Origin: Bifidobacteriaceae bacterium | GTDB taxonomy: Bacteria; Actinomycetota; Actinomycetes; Actinomycetales; WQXJ01 | Direction: 5' to 3' | Assembly (NCBI GenBank): GCA_031270825.1 | Contig: JAISXH010000049.1 | Location: 1-64,000 of the forward strand | Length of the DNA stretch: 64,000 nt | Shown here: one piece after another, positions 47,246 to 55,561 of the stretch | Layout of the letters: each line of letters begins with the position of its first letter | Numbering within the stretch: position 1 is the first letter of the stretch | Made by a program: the position numbers and the translations under genes | The notes under the pieces: generated by a model | What the model was told of the DNA's origin: nothing | The model's input: only the letters and a program-made list of their open reading frames with translations | The model's database searches: none

Positions 47246-48973
47246 ATGGACGCCGACCTGCCGCGCCGCGCCGCGCCGCCGCGCGACCCGCCAGCCAATC
47301 ATCCGCCTCGCTCCGCGAAACCGCCCGCCGAGACGCCGGCCCACAGCGGCGCCGATTCGGCGCCCCGGTCTGACCGGCGGCGGCAGTTCGCCACCGTGGC
47401 GCTGGCCGCTCGGATCGCTCTGCAATTGTGGTGGCTGGCCAAGACCGAGTGGATGTGGTCGGCGGAGCGGCGAGCGGCCCGCCGCAGGGCCCTCTACACC
47501 CGACAAGCTCGTGAATTCAGGCAGTTCGCCACCAATATGGGTGGCCTGATCATCAAGATCGGGCAGTTCCTGAGCGTGCGTATCGACATGCTGCCGAAGG
47601 AGTACATCGACGAACTGGGACAGCTCCAGGACGCGGTGCCGGCAGTGCCCACCGAGCAGATCGTGGCCGTGATCGAGGACGAACTGGGAGGGAGCGTCAA
47701 CGACATCTTCGAGCGCCTCGATCCGGCGCCGATCGCCGCCGCCTCGCTCGGACAAGTGCACCGGGCGTCCCTGCCCGGCGGCCAAGAGGTCGCGGTCAAG
47801 GTGCTGCGCCCAGGTATCGAGCATTTGGTCGAGACCGACCTGCGCTCCCTGCGCCGGGTGTTATCCCTGCTCAGCCGCTACACGCACGTGCTCGACCAGA
47901 TCGACTGGCAAGCCGTTTGCCGTGACTTCGAGGACACTCATCGCGACGAGCTCGACTATCTCAAAGAAGGCCGCAACGCTGAGGCCTTTCAGCGCAACCT
48001 GCTGCTAAACCCACATGTTGAAATGCCCCAAATCTATTGGGATCACACCACCGCCAGGGTGCTGACCATGGAATACATGGACGGCGTCAAGATTGACGAC
48101 TTCGCGGCGTTGGACGCGGCGGCGGTGGACCGCTCCGCCCTGGCTCTCAACCTGATGGAGATCTACCTCCACATGTTGCTGGTGGACGGCTTCTTCCACG
48201 CCGATCCGCATCCGGGAAACATCCTGGTCCGCCCCGACGGCGTGATCCAGCTCATTGACTTCGGCATGGTGGGAGACCTGCCGGAGGCGATGCGTCGGCA
48301 GTTCGTCTCCCTGGTCGGCGCCTTCTTCCAGCGTGATTCGGCTGGGGTGGTGGCCGCCCTGCAGGACCTGGGCTTTGTCGGTCCTGGCGCCGACACGGCG
48401 ACCTTGGGGCGCTCGCTGATACCGCTGATCGACACGATCATCGATGACCTGGTGGGGCTGTTCCGGGGCAGTTCCTTCGTGGGCGGGGCGCTGGACGGGA
48501 CCACCGCCAACACGATGGGCATGCCGGCCGCGTCGCTAGACCAGATGCGGGAAGTGATTCTGACCCAGCCGGTCACTTTGCCAGGCCAGGTGAGCTTCCT
48601 CGGCAAGGCTCTGATCACGGTGTTCTCGAACTGCTTCAAGCTCGACCCGAACGTGGACTTAGTGGAGATAACCCGCCGCTGGACCGCGCCGCTGGCCGGC
48701 TCGGCTGTCGAAGAGATGGCCGGCAGAGTGGTGGCGGAGGCCTGGGATGTGCTCAAGGCCCTGCCGGCGACCGCCCGCCACATGGTCTCATTGGCCCAGA
48801 AGCTTGATGACGGCGACTTGGTGACGCGGCTCAGCCGAGACCAAGTGCTCCGACTGGAGGCCAGTCGAACGGCGCAGACCAAGCAGATAGTCGGAGCAAT
48901 ACTCGCCGCTGCGGCCGGGCTGGGCTGGGCCTTGATCTACGCGACCGGCCGCCGGCGGCCGCGGCGGCGCTAG
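47246..48973 (+). CDS. ABC1/UbiB (AarF) family atypical kinase
   Basis: A 575-residue atypical protein kinase-like ATPase of the UbiB/ADCK family. The KxGQ motif (KIGQFLS) near residue 104, the Ala-rich loop AAASLGQVHRA, the VAIK-like AVKVL, the catalytic HADPHPGN and the metal-binding DFG (LIDFGMVGD) are all present. A C-terminal membrane helix (IVGAILAAAAGLGWALIYA) anchors it. In other organisms the family supports quinone or lipid metabolism. The first 45 residues are Pro/Ala-rich. It follows the AbrB-type gene on the same strand, 66 nt away. Confidence 0.92.
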   Translation: MDADLPRRAAPPRDPPANHPPRSAKPPAETPAHSGADSAPRSDRRRQFATVALAARIALQLWWLAKTEWMWSAERRAARRRALYTRQAREFRQFATNMGGLIIKIGQFLSVRIDMLPKEYIDELGQLQDAVPAVPTEQIVAVIEDELGGSVNDIFERLDPAPIAAASLGQVHRASLPGGQEVAVKVLRPGIEHLVETDLRSLRRVLSLLSRYTHVLDQIDWQAVCRDFEDTHRDELDYLKEGRNAEAFQRNLLLNPHVEMPQIYWDHTTARVLTMEYMDGVKIDDFAALDAAAVDRSALALNLMEIYLHMLLVDGFFHADPHPGNILVRPDGVIQLIDFGMVGDLPEAMRRQFVSLVGAFFQRDSAGVVAALQDLGFVGPGADTATLGRSLIPLIDTIIDDLVGLFRGSSFVGGALDGTTANTMGMPAASLDQMREVILTQPVTLPGQVSFLGKALITVFSNCFKLDPNVDLVEITRRWTAPLAGSAVEEMAGRVVAEAWDVLKALPATARHMVSLAQKLDDGDLVTRLSRDQVLRLEASRTAQTKQIVGAILAAAAGLGWALIYATGRRRPRRR

Positions 48974-49129
48974 CCGGGTCGCTGACGGCTGCGCCGCCAG
49001 TGTTAGCCAACGTTGGGCGCCCCGGCAGAGCCAGTCAACGCCGCCCGGGCCCAGCGGCGCCGGCTGACCGTGGTTGACAAGTCGGCGCACGGCATCGGCG
49101 GCGGCCAGGCGCGCCGTAGGGTTGGAACT

Positions 49130-50170
49130 GTGTCCTGGCAGACCGTGCGGGCGCTGGCGGACGCCAGCGGTGGCGCCTACTCGTTCTTGGCTGTGCGCCG
49201 GGGCGAGGTGGTCGCGGAGCACCGGCGTGGCTGCGGGGCGGCCTCGTTGTTCTACTGCTTCTCCGTCACCAAGCCGGTGACCGCCCTGGCGGTCCACTTG
49301 TTGGCCGAGCGCGGCCAGTTGGACCTCGATCAGCCGATCGCCAGTCACTGGCCGGAGTACGGCGAGCGCGGCAAGCAGACGATCACCGCGCGTCAGGTGC
49401 TCACGCACCGCGCGGGCGTGCCGATCTCATTTGGGCGCCTCGTGTTCGACCTGGCGATGATGACGAACTGGGAGCGCTCTGTGCGGGCGGCGGCTCGCGC
49501 CCGGCCGCGCTACCCCGCCGGCGAAACGGTGGCCTATCACGTGGTGTCCTTCGGCTTCATCTTGGGCGAGCTGGTGCGAACGGTCTCAGGTCGCCCGATC
49601 AGGCAGTTCGCGCGTGAGGAGTTCTTCCGGCCCTTGGACATGGACGCAGATCTGGCTGTGCCGGCCGATGCGGAGAACCGCGCTGTCCGGATGCGCGGCA
49701 AAGGCGGCAACGTCGTCAGTCCGGCCTATCTGAACCGCCCCGCCGCGCGCCGAGCGGTGGTTCCGGCCGCCTCGATGCGCACCACGGCGCGCTCGCTGGC
49801 CAACTTCTACCAGATGCTGCTGGACGGCGGTTTGGCCGGCTCGGGGCGCCGCGTCCTGGCTCAATCCACCGTCGAGGAGGCGTTGAAGGTCAGCTCGGAT
49901 GGCGAAATCGATCGCACTCTGGGTCAGCGCCAACGCTATAGCCAGGGATTTCAATTAGGCGGACTGCCCGGAGTGGTGCGTGGGATGGGGACCCGTTCGC
50001 CAGACAGCGCCTTTGGCCACAACGGCTCTGGCGTCTGCACGGCTTGGGCTGAGCCGGCCGAGGGCCTGATCTTCATCTATCTGTCCAACACCGCCCGCAT
50101 GATCCGCCCGGGTTTGTCTTTCGCGGCGGCGTTGTCCGATGCCGCCTGGGCCGCCTTCGCCGCCACCTGA
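49130..50170 (+). CDS. Beta-lactamase-like serine hydrolase
   Basis: About 346 residues. The active-site SxxK is SVTK (Ser45, Lys48), the second motif is the Tyr in AYHVVSFGFILGELV, and the third is HNG in FGHNGSGVC. These are the class C/esterase-type features of family S12. No signal peptide is seen, so it may act in the cytosol as an esterase or aminopeptidase-like enzyme. I chose GTG 49130, where TAGGGT ends 7 nt upstream (leaderless), because it leaves a normal amount of sequence before SVTK. A longer start at 49013 cannot be excluded. Confidence 0.8.
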   Translation: MSWQTVRALADASGGAYSFLAVRRGEVVAEHRRGCGAASLFYCFSVTKPVTALAVHLLAERGQLDLDQPIASHWPEYGERGKQTITARQVLTHRAGVPISFGRLVFDLAMMTNWERSVRAAARARPRYPAGETVAYHVVSFGFILGELVRTVSGRPIRQFAREEFFRPLDMDADLAVPADAENRAVRMRGKGGNVVSPAYLNRPAARRAVVPAASMRTTARSLANFYQMLLDGGLAGSGRRVLAQSTVEEALKVSSDGEIDRTLGQRQRYSQGFQLGGLPGVVRGMGTRSPDSAFGHNGSGVCTAWAEPAEGLIFIYLSNTARMIRPGLSFAAALSDAAWAAFAAT

Positions 50171-50320
50171 GGCCGCCCCAGCCTGGTCGCCGATCGGCCT
50201 TTGCCCACAATCCGTCAGATGATCCAGCAGGGTGCTGGGGCGGCGTTGAGCGCGCCGCCGACAGGGCCGCCGCCAGCAGAGTCATCCAGAATCAGCCGTC
50301 TCGAAGGAGGGCGCACTGGG

Positions 50321-50336
50321 TGTGACCAAGATCACA
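50321..50336. promoter_or_regulatory. CRP/GlxR-type operator upstream of the acetate uptake genes
   Basis: TGTGACCAAGATCACA has both perfect half sites of the TGTGA-N6-TCACA consensus of CRP and actinobacterial GlxR. It lies about 160 bp before the DUF485 start. Control of acetate uptake by cAMP-CRP proteins is known in other bacteria. Confidence 0.7.
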
Positions 50337-50351
50337 TTGAGTAAAACGCGG

Positions 50352-50372
50352 CAAGAGTTTGGAGAACTCTTG
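50352..50372. promoter_or_regulatory. Perfect 8-bp dyad in the same leader
   Basis: CAAGAGTT-TGGAG-AACTCTTG is a perfect 8-bp inverted repeat with a 5-nt loop, 16 bp downstream of the CRP-type site. TTGACC (50370-50375) overlaps its right arm and may be a -35 box. GATGGG and CCCATC (50399-50418) form another small dyad. It could be a second operator or an RNA hairpin. Confidence 0.5.
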
Positions 50373-50482
50373 ACCGCCGGGTTACGTTAGGCGCTAGAGA
50401 TGGGACTAAAGGCCCATCCCGTTCGCTAGACCGGCCCAAACGGCGCCGTTGGCGGGCGGCCACAACCAGCGAAGGAGTGATC

Positions 50483-50833
50483 ATGGAAGAAAGAAGGCCC
50501 CAGGGGGTGACTCCAGGGATCGACTACATAGCGATCGAAGACAGTCGGGAATTCCAGCACTTGCGCAGGACCCAGCGCCGATTCGTGCTGCCGCTGGTGA
50601 CGGCCGGGTTGGTCTGGTACATCGTCTACGTCCTACTGGCCAGCTGGGCGACAGGCTTCATGTCCACGCCGGTGATTGGGAACGTCAACTGGGCGGTGAT
50701 CATCGGGCTGGCCCAAATCGTGACCACCTTCGCCATCACCATGTGGTACGTCAGCTTCGCGAACCGCAAGCTGGACCCGGAGGCGACCAGGATCCGGGTT
50801 GAAATCGAAACCGAGATGGGAGCAGCCCAATGA
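50483..50833 (+). CDS. DUF485 membrane protein, partner of ActP
   Basis: A 116-residue protein with two membrane helices (FVLPLVTAGLVWYIVYVLLAS and NWAVIIGLAQIVTTFAITMWY). It is the DUF485 (YjcH-like) partner encoded upstream of acetate symporters. The ATG follows GAAGGAG by 5 nt. It overlaps actP by 4 nt. The helices and short cytosolic ends (NRKLDPEATRIRVE) are typical. Its role is unknown but it is always tied to the symporter. Confidence 0.92.
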   Translation: MEERRPQGVTPGIDYIAIEDSREFQHLRRTQRRFVLPLVTAGLVWYIVYVLLASWATGFMSTPVIGNVNWAVIIGLAQIVTTFAITMWYVSFANRKLDPEATRIRVEIETEMGAAQ

Positions 50834-52491
50834 GCACGTCCATCTTGGCTCTGCAAGATATCGACCCGACCAAGCCGGGCAACCCGGTCATCAACATGTC
50901 GATCTTCGTCGCCTTCGTGGCGGTGACACTGTTCATCGTGATCCGGGGCGGCGGCGGCAAGAACAAGTCCGGCGAGGAGTTCTTCGCCGGCGGCCGAGGC
51001 TTCTCCGGCGCCCAAAACGGACTGGCCATCTCCGGGGACTACCTCTCGGCGGCATCGTTCCTGGGCATTGTCGGCGCCATCGCCACGGCGGGCTACGACG
51101 GCTTCCTCTATTCGATCGGCTTCCTGGTGGCGTGGATCGTCGCCTTGCTGCTGGTGGCCGAACTGATGCGGAACACCGGCAAGTTCACCATGGCGGATGT
51201 GTTGGCCTTCCGCCTCAAAGCCCGGCCGATCCGCGTGGCCGCCGCGATCACGACTCTGGCCGTGACCTTCTTCTATCTGCTGGCCCAGATGGCCGGCGCA
51301 GGCGGCCTGGTGTCCCTGCTCCTAGGGCTCAAAGAAGAGGGCATGCAGTCCGTCGTCATCGCCGTGGTCGGCGTGCTGATGATCATCTACGTGCTGATCG
51401 GCGGAATGAAGGGCACCACCTGGGTGCAGATGATCAAGGCCGTTCTGCTGATCGCGGGCGCGGCGGTGACCACGGTCTGGGTGCTGGCGTTGAACGGCTT
51501 CAACCTGTCCGAACTGCTCGGCAACGTGGTCCAAAACACCGGCCAATTCATGCAGGAAGGCGGCCACGCGGCCAACGCCATGCTTGATCCCGGGTTGAAG
51601 TACGGCGGCAGCAACTGGTCGAAGGTCGACTTCGTGTCACTGGGCTTGGCCTTGGTGCTGGGCACCGCCGGCCTGCCGCACGTCCTGATGCGCTTCTACA
51701 CCGTGCCCACGGCCAAAGAAGCGCGCAAGTCGGTGGTCTGGGCGATCTGGTTGATCGGCCTGTTCTACGTCTTCACGTTGGTGTTGGGCTACGCCGCGGC
51801 CTACATGTTCGATCCGCACATTTGGGCCAAGGGCTCCGGGGTTCCCGGCGGTTCCAACGCGGCGGCGCCGCTGGTCGCGGCCATGTTGGGCGGCCCCTGG
51901 ATGTTAGGGATCATGGCGGCGGTCGCTTTCGCCACCATTTTGGCGGTGGTGGCCGGTCTGGCGATCACGGCGGCGACGTCCTTCTCCCACGACATCTACA
52001 CCAATGTCCTCAAGAAGGGCCAGGTCAACCCGGGCGCGGAGGTCCGAGTGGCCAAGATCACGGTGGTCGTGATCGGTTTGATCGCCATTGTCGGCGGGAT
52101 CGCGGCGAAGGACCAGAACATCGCTTTCCTGGTCTCGCTGGCGTTCGCGGTGGCGGCCTCGGCCAATCTGCCGACCATTGTCTACTCGCTCTACTGGCGG
52201 CGTTTCACCACCCGCGGCGCGCTCTGGTCAATGTACGGCGGCTTGATATCCGCGCTGACCATAATCGTGCTCTCGCCGGTTGTGTCCGGTTCCGAAACGG
52301 CCATGATTCCAGGGGCGGACTTCGCGGTCATACCGCTGTCCAACCCCGGCATAGTGTCGATCCCGCTGGGCTTCTTGCTCGGCATTGTGGGCACCTACGT
52401 GGGCAAGAACGACGACGACCCGGCCCGCGAGGCGGAAATGGACGTCCGCGCCTTAACTGGTCTGGGCGCCGAAAAGGCGGTCGCCCACTAG
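50830..52491 (+). CDS. actP: Cation/acetate symporter ActP
   Basis: A 553-residue sodium:solute symporter with about 13-14 helices. Typical segments are GDYLSAASFLGIVG near residue 70, the loop RKSVVWAIWLIGLFY and FAVAASANLPTIVYSLYWRRFT in the C-terminal half. It imports acetate and other short carboxylates. Its partner DUF485 is immediately upstream and a CRP/GlxR-type site precedes the pair, so uptake probably responds to carbon status. Its end overlaps nothing; a 628-bp gap follows. Confidence 0.94.
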   Translation: MSTSILALQDIDPTKPGNPVINMSIFVAFVAVTLFIVIRGGGGKNKSGEEFFAGGRGFSGAQNGLAISGDYLSAASFLGIVGAIATAGYDGFLYSIGFLVAWIVALLLVAELMRNTGKFTMADVLAFRLKARPIRVAAAITTLAVTFFYLLAQMAGAGGLVSLLLGLKEEGMQSVVIAVVGVLMIIYVLIGGMKGTTWVQMIKAVLLIAGAAVTTVWVLALNGFNLSELLGNVVQNTGQFMQEGGHAANAMLDPGLKYGGSNWSKVDFVSLGLALVLGTAGLPHVLMRFYTVPTAKEARKSVVWAIWLIGLFYVFTLVLGYAAAYMFDPHIWAKGSGVPGGSNAAAPLVAAMLGGPWMLGIMAAVAFATILAVVAGLAITAATSFSHDIYTNVLKKGQVNPGAEVRVAKITVVVIGLIAIVGGIAAKDQNIAFLVSLAFAVAASANLPTIVYSLYWRRFTTRGALWSMYGGLISALTIIVLSPVVSGSETAMIPGADFAVIPLSNPGIVSIPLGFLLGIVGTYVGKNDDDPAREAEMDVRALTGLGAEKAVAH

Positions 52492-53119
52492 GCGTTGCTC
52501 CGCCGGGTGATCGTCAGCCACACAATTACATAGGTTTCCGTTCAGGTCTTGCGCTGGCCTAGCGGAAAAGCCGGTCCCGGTTCCATCAGGGGGAAGGCGC
52601 GCTATGTGGCGGCGCGCCGCGGTGGGACTGGGGCCGGCACTTTTGTTTGGCGCAGTTTCTGTCAGCGTTGCCCGATGCCGTCTGGCGCCGTCCGCAACTT
52701 CTCTCGCCTTGGTGGCCGCCCGCTTTGAGCGCCTGACCGCAAGGCGGCCGGCCCGGTTCGTCGCCGCGATCCGCGCCAGTCCGAGGAGCTAGACTCCGTC
52801 GGCCGCAAGCAGGGGGGATAGGGCTGGTGGCTGGGTCTGGCCGAGCGGCGCCGGCTGGCCGGGCGCGTCGGGCGCGGGGCGGCTGTGGGCGTGACGGGCC
52901 GAGCCGGTGGCCGGGTCTGGCTGGGCGGCATCGGGCGCGGGGCGGTTGGCGGGGGGATGACAGGCTGGACGGGTGACTGGGTCTGGTCGGGCGGCATCGG
53001 GCAAAGAACTGTTGGCGGGGGCGTTGCGAGACGTCGGCCAGGCGCGAAATGCGCTGGATTCCGGGGAGATTTGGTGCTGGGACGCAGGGCGCCCGCTGCG
53101 GACGTGAGAAAGTAGAGCC
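52492..53119. repeat. Gene-free region with imperfect GC-rich repeats
   Basis: No convincing gene is seen in this 628-bp gap. Frames here are Pro/Arg-rich shadows. From about 52825 to 53033 there are three imperfect units that share GGGTCTGG and GGCGGCATCGGGCGCGGGG blocks. This may be low-complexity drift rather than a mobile element. The promoter of the PBP gene should lie at its right end, but I see no clear boxes. Confidence 0.55.
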
Positions 53120-55546
53120 GTGGCAGGTGCAAGGGGAAACGACAAGTCGGGCCGGCGGAAGGCTGGTCCGGCGCCCCGCCAGGTCGGGGTCAACGGGGCG
53201 TTGGCGCCGCGGCGGGTGTCCGCCAAGAACGCCGGCGGCCAAGCTTCGCGAGGCGCTCCGACCGGGGGGGCGGCCCCCGGGGTCGGCGATCTCTCCCAGC
53301 GTTTCGAAGCCAGGCCGGCGCCAACGCACGGCTCCCTGCTGGCGACGCCCGCCCAGGGCAAAGGCGGATCTGGCCTGCCGAAGCGATTCACCCGCCGCGG
53401 CAAACCGCGCTACGGCTTCTTCAACTATCCCCGCAAGCAGTACCGGGGCTTCCATCGCTGGGTGCCGTCATGGCGGTTCATCTGGTGGAGCTTTGTCGCC
53501 GGAGTGGGTTTGGTTGTGGGCGGCTTTGTGCTGGCCTACCAGATGATCGACTTGCCCAAGCCGGACGACTTCGCCCAGGCCCAGACCTCGACCGTGTATT
53601 ACTCGGACGGCACCACCGTGATGGGGAAATTCGAGGTCCAAAACCGCCAGATCATCGACATCGCCGACCTCGCGGAATCCACTCGCGACGCGATCGTCGC
53701 GGCTGAGGATCGAACTTTCTGGGCCAATTCCGGCGTTGACCTCAAGGCTTTGGCGAGGGCGTTTCGCAACAACCTCCAAGGCGGCCCCCGGCAGGGCGGG
53801 TCGACTATCACGCAGCAGTACATTGAACGTTATTGGGTGGGCAAGACCACCACTTCGCTGACTGGCAAATTCAAGGAGGCCATGCTGGCGCTCAAGGTCA
53901 CTCGGGAGAAAGACAAGATGGAAATCCTGAATGACTACATGAACACCATCTACTTCGGGAGGGGCACCTACGGCATCCAGGCGGCCGCGCAAGCTTTTTT
54001 CCACAAGAGCGCCGCTGATCTGACCACCTCCGAGGCGGCCCTGCTGGCGGGGATGATCCCCGCGCCCGGCGCCTACGATCCGGAACAGAATCTGGCCGCC
54101 GCCACCGAACGCTGGAACTATGTTCTGGACGGCATGGTCCTTATCAACGCGATCAGCCAAGCGGAACGCGCCAAACTCCAGTTCCCCGAGTTCTTCCCCC
54201 ACGAAGTGCCGGACATCTACGCCGGCCGCCAAGGGTACCTGCTGGAAATGGTGCGGGAAGAATTGACCACCCGCGGCGGGCTGACCGATGCGCAGATCGG
54301 AACCGCTGGCCTGATAATCAAGACGACTGTGGACAAATCCGTTCAGGATCAGGTCGCCCAAGCGGTGGCGGACCAACTGCCGGATGACGCGCCGCCCGGA
54401 TTGCATGTGGCTGTGGCCGGAGTGGAACCCAGCACCGGCGCGATCAAGATGATCTACGCCGGCGAGGATTACATGGTCCGCCAGCAAAACGCCGCCACCC
54501 AGGACATCGCCCAAGCCGGATCGACGTTCAAACCGATCACATTGGCGGCGGCCCTGGAGAAGGGCATCTCCCTGGAACAGACTTATTCGGGCAAGTCGCC
54601 GATCACCATTGGCGACTGGACGGTCGAGAACTCTGGCAATTCGCAATATGGCCGAATCACGTTGCTGCGAGCCACGCAAAGCTCAGTCAACACCGTCTAC
54701 GCGCAACTCAACGAGGAGATCGGGGGCCAGACAACCCGTGAGACGGCGATCACGGCCGGCATCCCGGCCGACGCCATCGGCCTGACCAGCACCTTGGACA
54801 ACGTGCTCGGCACCGCCAGCGTCCACGCTATCGACATGGCGCGGGTTTACGCCACCTTCGCCTCCCAGGGGGTGCGTCACGACACCTACATTGTGGATTC
54901 GGCGGTCAGCGCCGACGGCAAAGAGGTCTACAGCGGGCGCAACTCGGGACACCGCTTCTTCACCGCGGACAACATGGCCGAACTGACCTACGCCCTGACT
55001 CGCGTGGTGGAATACGGCACCGGCTCCGCCGCCCAAGGCCTCGGCCGGCCGGTCGCGGGCAAGACTGGCACCTCTGAAGAGAACAAGTCGGCCTGGTTCT
55101 GCGGCTACACCCCGCAGTTGGCCACCGCGGTCGCGTTCTACCAGGAAGGTGAGAACGGCCGGGCGGTCCCGATCGAGCCGTTCGGCCAGAACAGCGTCAT
55201 CCAAGGCGGCGGACCGCCCGCGCGCATGTGGGTCGCCGTCATGGAGGTGGGCCTGGGAGATCAACCGGTCGAGGAGTTCCCCGACCGCCCCAAGGACCGG
55301 AACAAGCCGACCGGTCAATGGCGTCCCGACCCGGCGCCAACCTCGGCCCAGCCGACCGCGCCGGAGTCAACCGAGCCGTCGGTGGAGCCAACGCCCTTAG
55401 CCAGCACGCCGATCGAACCCTCGGAAGAGCCCTCATCGCAGCCCAGCGGGGAACCTTCAGAGCCGCCTCCGACCGGACCGCCGCCGCCGACCGGGCAGCC
55501 GCCGTCAGCCTCGCCTCCGGCCTCGCCGGCGGCGGGAGGAGGCTAG
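53120..55546 (+). CDS. Class A penicillin-binding protein (PBP1A/PonA-like)
   Basis: An 808-residue bifunctional peptidoglycan synthase. A basic cytosolic arm (about 115 residues) precedes one membrane helix (near 121-140). The transglycosylase domain has the catalytic Glu196 in AAEDRTFW and the GGSTITQQY motif. The transpeptidase has Ser468 in GSTFK, SVN at 522-524 and KTGTSE at 648. The last 110 residues are a Pro/Ser/Glu-rich wall-spanning tail. It heads a stretch of wall-polymer genes. The start is GTG 53120, which has only a weak ribosome site; a later start is possible. Confidence 0.94.
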   Translation: MAGARGNDKSGRRKAGPAPRQVGVNGALAPRRVSAKNAGGQASRGAPTGGAAPGVGDLSQRFEARPAPTHGSLLATPAQGKGGSGLPKRFTRRGKPRYGFFNYPRKQYRGFHRWVPSWRFIWWSFVAGVGLVVGGFVLAYQMIDLPKPDDFAQAQTSTVYYSDGTTVMGKFEVQNRQIIDIADLAESTRDAIVAAEDRTFWANSGVDLKALARAFRNNLQGGPRQGGSTITQQYIERYWVGKTTTSLTGKFKEAMLALKVTREKDKMEILNDYMNTIYFGRGTYGIQAAAQAFFHKSAADLTTSEAALLAGMIPAPGAYDPEQNLAAATERWNYVLDGMVLINAISQAERAKLQFPEFFPHEVPDIYAGRQGYLLEMVREELTTRGGLTDAQIGTAGLIIKTTVDKSVQDQVAQAVADQLPDDAPPGLHVAVAGVEPSTGAIKMIYAGEDYMVRQQNAATQDIAQAGSTFKPITLAAALEKGISLEQTYSGKSPITIGDWTVENSGNSQYGRITLLRATQSSVNTVYAQLNEEIGGQTTRETAITAGIPADAIGLTSTLDNVLGTASVHAIDMARVYATFASQGVRHDTYIVDSAVSADGKEVYSGRNSGHRFFTADNMAELTYALTRVVEYGTGSAAQGLGRPVAGKTGTSEENKSAWFCGYTPQLATAVAFYQEGENGRAVPIEPFGQNSVIQGGGPPARMWVAVMEVGLGDQPVEEFPDRPKDRNKPTGQWRPDPAPTSAQPTAPESTEPSVEPTPLASTPIEPSEEPSSQPSGEPSEPPPTGPPPPTGQPPSASPPASPAAGGG

Positions 55547-55561
55547 CATGGGCGTCGCTCC

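Noticed and set aside
52586-53455. A 289-codon minus-strand frame
   Set aside because: It is Pro/Arg-rich, overlaps the start of the PBP gene and has no family resemblance or ribosome site; it is a GC-rich shadow.
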